Shown: piece by piece, positions 1-6,006 of the stretch
Layout: each line of letters starts with the position of its first letter
How positions within the stretch are numbered: position 1 is the stretch's first letter
Assembly: GCA_023480605.1 (NCBI GenBank)
Contig: JAMCWS010000185.1
Location: 1 to 6,617, forward strand
Source of the DNA: a bacterium
GTDB taxonomy: Bacteria; Sumerlaeota; Sumerlaeia; MVZB01
Reading direction: 5' to 3'
DNA length: 6,617 nucleotides
Translations under genes and position numbers: made by a program
The notes under the pieces: model-generated
The model's input: only the letters and a program-made list of their open reading frames with translations
Told to the model about the DNA's origin: nothing
Database searches by the model: none

Positions 1-482
1 ACGGCGCGGGAGTTGGCCTCAATGACGGCCGGCTCGGTTCCGCGCGGCACGAAGACGACGAACTTGAAGGCGGCGGACTCCTCGCGGGCGAGCAGCGGCC
101 CTTCGGGCGCCAGGCCGCAGGCTTCGGCCAGGGCTTGGTTGGTGCCGACGGCCGCAGCGTCGAGGTTGGTGTGGGCGGCGACGAGGGCGATGCCGGCGCG
201 GACCAGACCGGCCAGCAGTTCGCCCTGCGGCTGGGCAAGATTGAGCGAACCGATGGGCGCAAAGAGCAACGGGTGATGAGCGACGACAGCGTCGGCCTGG
301 CGGGCGACGGCTTCCTTGAGGGTCGGGGCGGTCAGTTCCAGACAAGTCATGACGCGTCGGACGGAAGCGGCCGGGTGGCCCACCTGAAGGCCGACGTTGT
401 CCCACCCCTCGGCAAGATGCGCCGGGGCGATCGCCTCCACCGCTCGCACCAGGTCGGAAACGAAACATTGCGCCGGTTTCAT
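1..482 (-). CDS. NIF3-like dinuclear metal centre protein (YbgI/YqfO family), N-terminal part, cut by window edge
   Basis: The reading frame from the ATG at 482-480 stays open to the left edge (160 codons), so the C-terminus is missing. Recognised family features, in order, are AEGWDNVGLQVG (residues 24-35), the metal-binding His pair in VVAHHPLLF (His69, His70) and AAHTNLDAA (Asp108). The segment AAFKFVVFVPRGTEP (about 137-151) matches the start of the inserted domain found in the longer YqfO-type members rather than the short YbgI type. Known family members form hexameric rings with a two-metal site; the cellular role is unsettled, and the 'GTP cyclohydrolase 1 type 2' label is weakly founded. 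GGAGAGG lies 6 bases before the ATG and fixes the start. The gene follows the GH42-like gene in the same direction, but a 438-base gap argues against one tight operon. Family call is firm; function is not. Confidence 0.93.
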   Translation of the reverse strand, partial: MKPAQCFVSDLVRAVEAIAPAHLAEGWDNVGLQVGHPAASVRRVMTCLELTAPTLKEAVARQADAVVAHHPLLFAPIGSLNLAQPQGELLAGLVRAGIALVAAHTNLDAAAVGTNQALAEACGLAPEGPLLAREESAAFKFVVFVPRGTEPAVIEANSRA

Positions 483-529
483 ACGTATCCTCTCCGCGAT
501 CGCCCGAATTCGCCGGACTGGTGAGGACG

Positions 530-537
530 GTTATAAT
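530..537 (-). promoter_or_regulatory. Possible -10 element upstream of the NIF3-like gene
   Basis: On the minus strand this reads ATTATAAC, containing TATAAC (5 of 6 matches to a sigma-70 -10), about 48 bases before the NIF3-like start. The same bases give a perfect TATAAT on the plus strand (532-537), but no gene follows there. No good -35 lies at 16-18 bases for either direction, so this is a weak call. Confidence 0.22.
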
Positions 538-835
538 GAAATGCGCGACGCGATGAAACAGAAAATCGTTCGATTTCGACGAAGCGGGCGGTTTGGACCA
601 TTGGTAAATGCGGGATTGCCCCGGGAGTTGTCCGCTGGAACGGTAGACGTATTACCGCGTAATGATTGATGGGCGAGGTCACAAAACAGGCGGAATCGGA
701 GATACGCTCCGCGGTGAAAAATCTTAAGGAATCGCGCCGCGGTTCGAATCTCACTTGCGGTCATTCCGGAAATCATCGGTGATTCGTTCCGCCAAGTGCG
801 ATCGAGAATGATCGCCGAGGCGGTCTTGCGAGAGG

Positions 836-862
836 GGCTGGGCTTCCGCTGACGCCCCAGCC
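836..862 (-). terminator. GC-rich hairpin downstream of the GH42-like gene, possible terminator
   Basis: GGCTGGGC (836-843) pairs with GCCCCAGCC (854-862) with a single bulged C, around a 10-base loop. It lies about 60-85 bases past the GH42-like stop codon, where a transcript end is expected. No U-run follows in the minus direction, so it is not a classical intrinsic terminator; it could instead protect the mRNA 3' end or be incidental. Confidence 0.3.
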
Positions 863-920
863 ACCAGCGCCCGCATCAACCAAGCCACGAGCGCCAATCG
901 TTGAGTCTTTACAAAAGTCA

Positions 921-3608
921 TTAACGTTCTGGCAGGCGCAGAACGAGGGTATCACCTTTCTTGAGATCCAGGATAAATTTGGGTCCGGTGCCGATCGGCT
1001 TGCCATCGAGCACATCCTCGACTGGACCGGCCGCGCCGACGTCGATGGTGACTGGGCCGTCCTTCGACCCGTGAAGGGCCAGGAAACCGTTATTCGCATA
1101 AACATTGCAGTCGGTGTCGGTATACAGGCGCACGCCGGCCGTGCGAGCGGCCGCGCGTATCAATTCGGTGCTCAAAGACGGCACACCGACAAAAAAACTG
1201 GCGCCGCCGGGGCTGTCGTGCATGGTCACGGCCGCGGCGCCATTGGAATAAGTCGCCAGCACTTCGCCGTCCCCGGCCCCTTCGGCGGCGAAAAGGGGTT
1301 TGGGCACGGCCTTCACGCCGAAAGGCGTTTGCAGCCCCAGTTTCTCACCGGCCTCGGTTGGCGTCGCCATGGCGGTCTCCGGCTCGACGGAGACGAGACC
1401 GAAACCGGTCAGTTCCTTGATGGCGTCCGGCGAAGCCTTGCGCGCGGGCGCATCGGACACAAGTTCGTAATATCCGGGGGCATAGCACCAGATGCACATC
1501 GCCCCTTGGGTCGCCTCGAGCAGGCGCGCCCGGTCTTCGGGCGACAAGCACCAGGCATTGAGGAACACATATAGTTTTGCGTGGACCCGCCCTTTTAGGA
1601 CGTCGTCAAGCAGGTACTGGCCGTAAGGGGCGCCGACGCGGCCGAACTGGGCGCGGACGGCAGTTATCAGCGGCGTGGTCACCAGGTTGCCGCCGGCCGC
1701 CACGCGCAACATGCTCCGCTCATCGTTGACGACGGCGATTTCGGGCAGGAAGGGGGTGGGGTGATCGAGCATGGCCTGATCGAGAACGTCGAGTTTTTTC
1801 ATTTCCGCCCACATCGCGGCGTTGTCAAACCAGCCCCTGCGCCCCAGGTCCATCCACCACGTGCCGAAGTTCCGCAAGGCCGCCTGGGCAACATTCCGCG
1901 TCAGTTCCGCGTTGGTTTCCTCAAGGGTATCTACGTGATCCGCAGCGCCGGGGGGCGTGCCGGTGGCCAGGTAAGTATGCGTGTCATCCTCGTTGAGCCA
2001 CATTTTGTCGGCCAGGGCCACGCTTTCGGCGGCCGTCATCGAGGGGGCGCTTTGACCCAGCCCGCGGTCATGGTAGGAAATCGGCGAGCACAACACGTCG
2101 ATGTCGGGGCAATCGAGCACGCGCCGCAGGGCAAAGTGTCCCGAGGTGGCGGGGCCGTTGGCCACCGCGGCGAACTCGAAGATATACCCATAAAAGAAGA
2201 CCACCAGTTTGCGCCCCTGCGTGGCCTGGCGGACGACATGGGCCAGTTCGCACACCAGGTCCGACATCGCCTCCTGCTGGAACTGCGCCCAGTCGATCAG
2301 CGTCTGCTCGGTGGCCGGATCCCGCAGGATGCCGGCTGGGGCGGCGTGGCGCGCTGCCGCGGCAGGCACTTCCGCCGTGGCCCGGATTACACCGGGATTA
2401 TTCCAGGCGCGGCGCAGCGCGGCGTCATCGGCGTAATGCGCGGCGAGCCACTTGCGCCAGGCAATCCGATCGGCGGGGGCATAGCCGTTGAGCGTCTTGC
2501 TCCAGGTGTCGAGATAAAACCATTCATTGGTATTCTGGCCCGAGGGGTGATAGCCCGCCACATGATCGCCGTATTTTTCCTCCAGGTGGGCCACGGTGGC
2601 CGCCAGCGTCTGTGCCGCATCGTGGCGATACTGGGGCGAGGCCACCACACCGCCGACAGGCGCCGAGAATCCCGTCTCGGGTCGGCGCCGCCCATCCTCC
2701 CACTGCATCACGTCATCGGGATGGGCTTTGCCCCACCAGACGGGCGGGTTCAAATTGAGACGCACCAGCAGGAGCGCCTGGGGATTGGCTTCCAGGACGG
2801 CGTCGCACAGTGAATCCAGCTTCGTCCAGTCGGCCGGTTGGCCGGGTTCGGGCCATGGGGCGTCGGTGAGGAAACTGAAGAAATTGACTCCGGCCCCGGC
2901 GGCCAGCTTGATCTGCGAACCGAACGTATCAGGCGGAGCGCCAATCTGCGTGTAAGTGGCGCCGGGACGATAGAAGCCCACTTGCAACTGGCGACTTTGG
3001 GTCGCCCGCGCCCAGAAACTCACCTCGTAGCGGTGGCCTTTGACGATATGCAGCCGTTCTTGATGGGCGATGTGGAAATCGGAGCGTCCGCGTCCCTCGG
3101 CGCGTCGCCGTCCCTCCCTTGACGTGATGATCACGTGCAGCGCGGCGGTTCGATCGCAACCCGCGCCCGGATCAACGCTGACCGTCCCGCCGCTATCGGC
3201 GGTGTCGGTGGGCCAGGTCCTCCAGTCGCGATTGAAATCCTCCATCCCCTTTTCAAAACCGTTCAGAGGAATTAGATCTTTAGATTCATCGAGGTCGGTC
3301 ACGTGGATATCATCGAGATACACGTCGCCCGGCCGGGGGCCGAAGCGGAATTGCATCGTCCCGTTGTCGGCACTGTCGCCGGCGGTAAACGTGAATTTTA
3401 CCTCGCGCCAATCCGACGCCACCACGATCGCGGATGAGCCGGGGCCGCCCCAGAACATCCGGGCGCGAACCGGCTTGCCATCGACCTCCAGTCGCGGCGC
3501 TCCTTCGGCAGGATTGACGCGCACGCTCAACGCGCCGGCAGGCAGCGCCATCGCGCCAACAGCGAGTATGTATAATACACGGCGAACAAGGAACCGATTC
3601 CTGAACAT
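921..3608 (-). CDS. Secreted GH42-like glycoside hydrolase (beta-galactosidase superfamily) with N-terminal carbohydrate-binding-like domain
   Basis: Complete 895-residue protein. Residues 1-26 form a signal peptide (basic MFRNRFLVRR, hydrophobic core, AGA cleavage site), so it is exported. Residues ~28-215 look like a CBM4/9-type beta sandwich (GDVYLDDIHVTD near 94-105). The TIM barrel runs from ~232 to ~600: AAGAGVNFFSF, NLNPPVWW, HPDDVMQWEDG, then GYHPSGQNTNEWFY, whose Glu362 is the expected GH42 acid/base. Glu540 in MWLNEDDTHTYL is a candidate nucleophile, assigned only by position. A Rossmann-like segment follows (GQYLLDDVLKG, AKLYVFLNAW, ~663-687), then a C-terminal beta domain (VRLYTDTDCNVYANNGFLALHG). 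Family members cleave beta-galactosides or related glycosides; the substrate here cannot be read from sequence. The ATG at 3608 has AAGGTG 8 bases upstream; a GTG at 3617, in frame and adding three residues, is possible. It faces the mannosidase genes across a shared regulatory region. Confidence 0.88.
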   Translation of the reverse strand: MFRNRFLVRRVLYILAVGAMALPAGALSVRVNPAEGAPRLEVDGKPVRARMFWGGPGSSAIVVASDWREVKFTFTAGDSADNGTMQFRFGPRPGDVYLDDIHVTDLDESKDLIPLNGFEKGMEDFNRDWRTWPTDTADSGGTVSVDPGAGCDRTAALHVIITSREGRRRAEGRGRSDFHIAHQERLHIVKGHRYEVSFWARATQSRQLQVGFYRPGATYTQIGAPPDTFGSQIKLAAGAGVNFFSFLTDAPWPEPGQPADWTKLDSLCDAVLEANPQALLLVRLNLNPPVWWGKAHPDDVMQWEDGRRRPETGFSAPVGGVVASPQYRHDAAQTLAATVAHLEEKYGDHVAGYHPSGQNTNEWFYLDTWSKTLNGYAPADRIAWRKWLAAHYADDAALRRAWNNPGVIRATAEVPAAAARHAAPAGILRDPATEQTLIDWAQFQQEAMSDLVCELAHVVRQATQGRKLVVFFYGYIFEFAAVANGPATSGHFALRRVLDCPDIDVLCSPISYHDRGLGQSAPSMTAAESVALADKMWLNEDDTHTYLATGTPPGAADHVDTLEETNAELTRNVAQAALRNFGTWWMDLGRRGWFDNAAMWAEMKKLDVLDQAMLDHPTPFLPEIAVVNDERSMLRVAAGGNLVTTPLITAVRAQFGRVGAPYGQYLLDDVLKGRVHAKLYVFLNAWCLSPEDRARLLEATQGAMCIWCYAPGYYELVSDAPARKASPDAIKELTGFGLVSVEPETAMATPTEAGEKLGLQTPFGVKAVPKPLFAAEGAGDGEVLATYSNGAAAVTMHDSPGGASFFVGVPSLSTELIRAAARTAGVRLYTDTDCNVYANNGFLALHGSKDGPVTIDVGAAGPVEDVLDGKPIGTGPKFILDLKKGDTLVLRLPER

Positions 3609-3648
3609 GAGTTTCACCTTTATCCTGTCAGAATGTTAGGTTTCGTTT

Positions 3649-3676
3649 AGCATACCGGCATGGTGGACGCAAGCAA
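3649..3676 (-). promoter_or_regulatory. Candidate sigma-70-type promoter for the GH42-like gene
   Basis: On the minus strand TTGCTT (3676-3671) is followed after 16 bases by TATGCT (3654-3649), about 41 bases before the ATG. The -35 matches at 3 of 6 positions and the -10 at 4 of 6. Position is right, match is modest. Confidence 0.33.
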
Positions 3677-4029
3677 CTATTCACTGAATGCGAGTGAAAT
3701 GCCAAGCCCGCCGGTTGCGGGCACTGCGGGGGACGGAATGCAAACGTCCGGCGTCCTGTCGCCCATGATTAATTTTCACTGTGATCATGACCAGGTCCAA
3801 TCCGGGGAAAAGATACCTTGTATTCGCGATTACCGATATCAAGTCGTCGCCTGTATTACCAGTGGTTTGCCTCGGGATTTGATGGGCAGGCTGGAGTCGC
3901 TCCGGTCCGGCTGGGCATTTCGTGCCAAACTCCCTTACGCTCTTGAGTCGATGAAGTGATAGAAACATTCTCATAAAGCGTCCAAGGCGAATATCAAACG
4001 ATAGATCAAGTAAAAACATGGCGTTGCAT

Positions 4030-4077
4030 CGCACTCCATCAGTGCGCTTGACACCGGGTATCGCGATTCGCGACACT
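4030..4077 (+). promoter_or_regulatory. Candidate promoter/operator for the mannosidase genes
   Basis: A perfect TTGACA (4048-4053) is preceded directly by the inverted repeat CGCACT-CCATC-AGTGCG (4030-4046) and followed by a second, TCGCG-ATT-CGCGA (4061-4073), lying where a repressor would block RNA polymerase. The best -10 is GACACT (4072-4077) at 18 bases, only 3 of 6 matches, so the core promoter is uncertain. It lies 61 bases before the GTG start of the GH92 remnant. A sugar-responsive regulator is an inference; none is encoded in the window. Confidence 0.33.
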
Positions 4078-4125
4078 GCCGGAATTCATGGTTGATGGAA
4101 TCCACGGACCGGGAGCCCACGCAAC

Positions 4126-4140
4126 GGAGGATATCGTGTG
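4126..4140 (+). promoter_or_regulatory. Ribosome binding site and GTG start of the GH92 remnant
   Basis: GGAGG (4126-4130) lies 7 bases before the GTG at 4138. It is a strong SD in front of a gene that lacks its catalytic N-terminal part, which suggests the original 5' end survived an internal deletion, or that a start from another gene was captured. Confidence 0.6.
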
Positions 4141-4596
4141 ACGAACAAAAGCCGTACCAATCCGGGGCGCGAACCGGTGGAGTGGGTCGAGGAAGATCAC
4201 CATTTCGAGCGCCGGCAAGACATGGCGGTGATGGGCATCTGCGGCGACGAGGACGGCGGCGCGCTTTCGTCGTGGTACGTGTTCAGTGCGATGGGCTTCT
4301 ATCCGCTTTGCCCCGGCCGTCCGATTTACGGCATCGGCAGTCCGCTCTTCGAACGCACGACGATCCGGCTGGCGGCCGGCGGGGCGTTCATAGTGGCCGC
4401 CCGCGGCGTCTCGGTGCGTAACAAATACGTGCAATCCGCCGCGCTCAACGGCCGGCCCCTGGCGCGGTCGTGGTTCACGCACGCCGACCTGGTCGCTGGC
4501 GGCTCGCTCGTGCTCGAAATGGGACCGCGTACCAATCCGGGTTGGGGCTCGTGTCTCGAAGACGCGCCGCCCTCGCTCAGGCGTCCCGAGATTTGA
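4138..4596 (+). pseudogene. GH92 alpha-mannosidase remnant, C-terminal fragment only
   Basis: The 152-codon frame matches the C-terminal end of GH92 alpha-mannosidases: GDEDGGALSSWYVFSAMGFYP (residues 36-56), YGIGSPLFERTTIRL, KYVQSAALNGRPLARSWFTH and a final EMGPRTNPGWG. Asp37 and Asp39 of GDED correspond to the paired aspartates that activate water in this calcium-dependent inverting family. Full-length members are about 700-760 residues, so roughly 80% is missing, including the N-terminal beta domain, most of the (alpha/alpha)6 barrel and the catalytic Glu; it cannot be an active enzyme alone. Residues 1-32 do not resemble the family and there is no signal peptide. The frame is intact and has a strong SD, so a short peptide may still be made. 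The stop is 46 bases before the GH38 start. A 14-base direct repeat encoding RTNPG occurs near both ends. Confidence 0.85.
4153..4541 (+). repeat. 14-base direct repeat pair near both ends of the GH92 remnant
   Basis: CGTACCAATCCGGG occurs at 4153-4166 and 4528-4541, exactly 375 bases (125 codons) apart, so both copies are read in the same frame as RTNPG. A shorter match, CCAATCCGGGG, is at 3797-3807 in the intergenic region. The second copy is at the natural family C-terminus; the first is in non-family sequence. Confidence 0.7.
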
Positions 4597-4625
4597 CGCG
4601 GCACACGAATCAGGTCACGATTCTC

Positions 4626-4645
4626 AGGAGGTGATTTCCCCAATG
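4626..4645 (+). promoter_or_regulatory. Strong Shine-Dalgarno and start of the GH38 gene
   Basis: AGGAGGTGA (4626-4634) is fully complementary to the 16S rRNA 3' end and sits 8 bases before the ATG at 4643. This fixes the start at MSKAIYM; an in-frame GTG at 4631 lies inside the SD and is unlikely. Confidence 0.8.
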
Positions 4646-5008
4646 TCCAAGGCCATCTACATGATTGGCAACGCGCACCTGGATCCCGTCTGGCTGTGGC
4701 GCTGGACGGAGGGTTGCCAGGAAGCACGCGCCACGTTCCGCTCGGCGCTGGACCGGATGAACGAGTTCCCGCAGTTCGTCTTCACCTGCGTGCAGGCGGC
4801 CCTCTATCGCTGGCTCGAGGAGATCGACCCGGCGATGTTCGAGGAGATTCGCATCCGCGTGCGTGAAGGCCGCTGGGTCATCGTCGGCGGCTGGTGGATG
4901 CAGCCCGGACTGCAACCTGCCCGGCGGCGAGGCCTTCGCCCGCCACGCCCTGTATTCGCAACGCTACTTCCAGAGTCGCTTCGGGACGCGGGCGCGCGTC
5001 GGCTATAA
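4643..5008 (+). CDS. GH38 fragment 1: N-terminal zinc-site segment, frameshifted
   Basis: The frame is true GH38 from MSKAIYMIGNAHLDPVW to about GGWWMQP (4906), including RWVIVGGWWM where the family has its GRW..GG.W motif. After the extra G it reads arginine- and proline-rich non-family sequence and stops at 5008. As annotated alone it would be a 122-residue protein with an irrelevant tail. Confidence 0.75.
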   Translation: MSKAIYMIGNAHLDPVWLWRWTEGCQEARATFRSALDRMNEFPQFVFTCVQAALYRWLEEIDPAMFEEIRIRVREGRWVIVGGWWMQPGLQPARRRGLRPPRPVFATLLPESLRDAGARRL

Positions 5009-5606
5009 CGTCGATTCCTTCGGCCACAGCGGCATGTTGCCTCAACTGCTTGCCAAGGCCGGCATGGACGCCTACGTCTTCACGCGGCCGCTGACGCACC
5101 TCAATCCCGAGATCTCCAGGGGCGCTTTCTGTTGGGAAAGCGCCGATGGGAGCCGGGTGCTGGCGTTTCACATATATGAGGGAAGCGGCTTCGGCGACTA
5201 CGGCAATTTCGGTCCGCTGGATCAGAAAATCGAGGCCAACGTCGGCCTGCTCGGTGACGAGTGGCCGCTGATGATGGCCTTCTACGGCGTCGGCAACCAC
5301 GGGGGCGACCCGACGATCGAAAACATCGAGCAAATCGTCGACCGGCAGGCGGCCGGCGGCGCACCCGAGTTGATCTTCTCCTCGCCGGACGCCTACTTTG
5401 ACGCGGTGCGGGCGAATCAGGCCCACGCGGCCGGTCTGCCCGACTGGCGCGACGAACTGCTACACTGCGCCCCGGGCTGCTACTCGACCACGATGACCGT
5501 CAAACGCGCCAACCGAAGGCGAAAACCGACTGGCGAGCGCCGAAAAATGGAACGTCGTCGCCGGATGGGCGGCGGGCGTTCAGTCGGCGACGGCGACGCT
5601 CGGTAG
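4863..5606 (+). CDS. GH38 fragment 2: catalytic nucleophile segment, second frame
   Basis: True GH38 sequence runs from DCNLPGGEAFARH (about 4909) to KRANRR (about 5520). It contains RYFQSRFG, NVDSFGHSGMLPQ with the nucleophile Asp, FYGVGNHGGDPTIENIEQI and WRDELLHCAPGCYST. The first ~15 codons and the basic tail KPTGERRKMERRRRMGG to 5606 are out-of-frame readings of the neighbouring segments. No SD precedes 4863, so it is not an independent start. Confidence 0.75.
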   Translation: MKAAGSSSAAGGCSPDCNLPGGEAFARHALYSQRYFQSRFGTRARVGYNVDSFGHSGMLPQLLAKAGMDAYVFTRPLTHLNPEISRGAFCWESADGSRVLAFHIYEGSGFGDYGNFGPLDQKIEANVGLLGDEWPLMMAFYGVGNHGGDPTIENIEQIVDRQAAGGAPELIFSSPDAYFDAVRANQAHAAGLPDWRDELLHCAPGCYSTTMTVKRANRRRKPTGERRKMERRRRMGGGRSVGDGDAR

Positions 5607-5619
5607 CGCCTGGGAGAAG

Positions 5620-5904
5620 GTGCTGTTCAATCAGTTCCACGACATCCTGGCCGGCAGCAGCATCCGCGAGGCATATGACGACGCGCTGGACGACTACGGC
5701 GAAGCCCGCGCGGTCGCCGGGCGCGTTCAGAACAAGGCCCTGCACGGCGGCAATCAGCCGATGAATACTCTCGTTGCCATTCTGTCATTCTTATCGGAAA
5801 TCCGGCAAAACCGACGAAACGCCGGTTGGTTCCCATTCGAGATCGGCGTCGCCAATGCGAGAGTCCAACCGGGACGCACGGCTGGTGAACCACGAGATCC
5901 CTAA
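5620..5904 (+). CDS. GH38 fragment 3: zinc-ligand segment plus non-family tail
   Basis: The family frame resumes at about 5524 (ENRLASAEKWNVVAG) and continues through EKVLFNQFHDILAGSSIREAY and DYGEARAVAGRVQN. The GTG at 5620 is merely the first start-like codon, without an SD. From about PMNTLVAILS (5758) the translation no longer resembles GH38 and base composition drops, so the end at 5904 is probably chance readthrough past a rearrangement junction. Confidence 0.6.
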   Translation: MLFNQFHDILAGSSIREAYDDALDDYGEARAVAGRVQNKALHGGNQPMNTLVAILSFLSEIRQNRRNAGWFPFEIGVANARVQPGRTAGEPRDP

Positions 5905-6006
5905 AACTCCGATACCGGACTGGCTGACTTTGTACTGACGTGTAACTGGGTCATCGCTCAAGTAAACGGTATCCTCTTACTGCAAATCCTTAGGATGGTC
6001 ATTGAA
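5761..6006. other. Lower-GC junction region between GH38 remnant and primase-polymerase gene
   Basis: No family sequence is recognisable in any frame. Hand counts give 43% GC for 5761-5820 and 45% for 5941-6000, against about 70% at 6181-6240. It contains an 8-bp inverted repeat at 5822-5872. I found no tRNA, no clear terminator and no convincing promoter. This is where a mobile element boundary would lie if the truncation came from insertion. Confidence 0.5.
5822..5872. repeat. 8-bp inverted repeat with 35-base spacer
   Basis: CCGGTTGG (5822-5829) and CCAACCGG (5865-5872) are perfect inverted copies. The spacer contains a smaller GGC/GCC pair (5845-5853). It lies just past the end of GH38 homology and could be a recombination or protein-binding site, but no duplicated partner is visible in the window. 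Confidence 0.45.

Larger units (their letters stand above)
483..920. other. Intergenic region without a recognisable gene
   Basis: This 438-base stretch separates two minus-strand genes. Short open frames on both strands show no family motif and no convincing ribosome binding site. It holds a TATAAT-like block near 530-537, a small CGGAG/CTCCG hairpin at 697-711 and a strong GC hairpin at 836-862. A tRNA T-loop-like string at 741-750 has no matching stem. I see no RNA gene or repeat array. Confidence 0.6.
3609..4137. other. Divergent intergenic region between GH42-like gene and mannosidase remnants
   Basis: This 529-base stretch carries the upstream regions of genes on both strands. I see no credible gene: a 99-codon plus frame from 3660 and a 131-codon minus frame ending at 3681 have no SD and no family motifs. 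Contents are a candidate minus promoter (3649-3676), a GCCCGC/GCGGGC hairpin (3706-3722), GGACG/CGTCC repeats (3731-3749), a CCAATCCGGGG string (3797-3807) that recurs in the GH92 remnant, and an inverted-repeat plus TTGACA cluster at 4030-4077. Bases 3961-4020 are about 35% GC by hand count, much lower than the genes. Confidence 0.6.
4643..5760 (+). pseudogene. GH38 alpha-mannosidase, broken by two frameshifts and truncated at the 3' end
   Basis: Joined across frames, this reads as the N-terminal ~370 residues of a bacterial GH38 alpha-mannosidase (usually about 800-1050). These zinc-dependent retaining enzymes remove alpha-mannose; the absence of a signal peptide suggests cytoplasmic action on imported oligosaccharides. 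Zinc ligands His12 and Asp14 lie in NAHLDPVWLW (His codon 4676-4678), the nucleophile Asp in NVDSFGHSG (5013-5015), and the third zinc ligand His in LFNQFHDILAG (5638-5640). Break 1, about 4907: an extra G turns the expected QPDCNLPGGE into QPGLQP. Break 2, about 5517-5523: loss of 2 bases or gain of 1 within KRANRR(A)ENRLASAEKW. Homology fades after AGRVQN (about 5740), and the C-terminal beta-sandwich half is absent. Single-base indels could be sequencing errors, but the truncation cannot. Likely formerly co-transcribed with GH92. Confidence 0.88.

Noticed and set aside
19..468. A 149-codon minus-strand frame over the NIF3-like gene
   Set aside because: It is an off-frame reading rich in Arg, Pro and Gly; the frame starting at 482 carries the NIF3 motifs.
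738..755. GGTTCGAATC string resembling a tRNA T-loop
   Set aside because: The flanking bases (CGCGG and CTCAC) do not pair into a T-stem, and no acceptor or anticodon arms fit on either strand.
1761..2813. A 350-codon plus-strand open frame antisense to the GH42-like gene
   Set aside because: It lies wholly opposite a gene with clear domain motifs, has no family motif of its own, and long antisense frames are expected in GC-rich coding DNA.
3706..3749. Short hairpins GCCCGC/GCGGGC and GGACG/CGTCC upstream of the GH42-like gene
   Set aside because: They are upstream of the candidate promoter, lack T-runs, and are of a size expected by chance in GC-rich DNA; no riboswitch pattern is recognisable.
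3660..4076. Overlapping open frames on both strands (99 codons plus, 131 codons minus) in the divergent intergenic region
   Set aside because: Neither has an SD or a recognisable motif, and they overlap each other in a region with promoter-like features.
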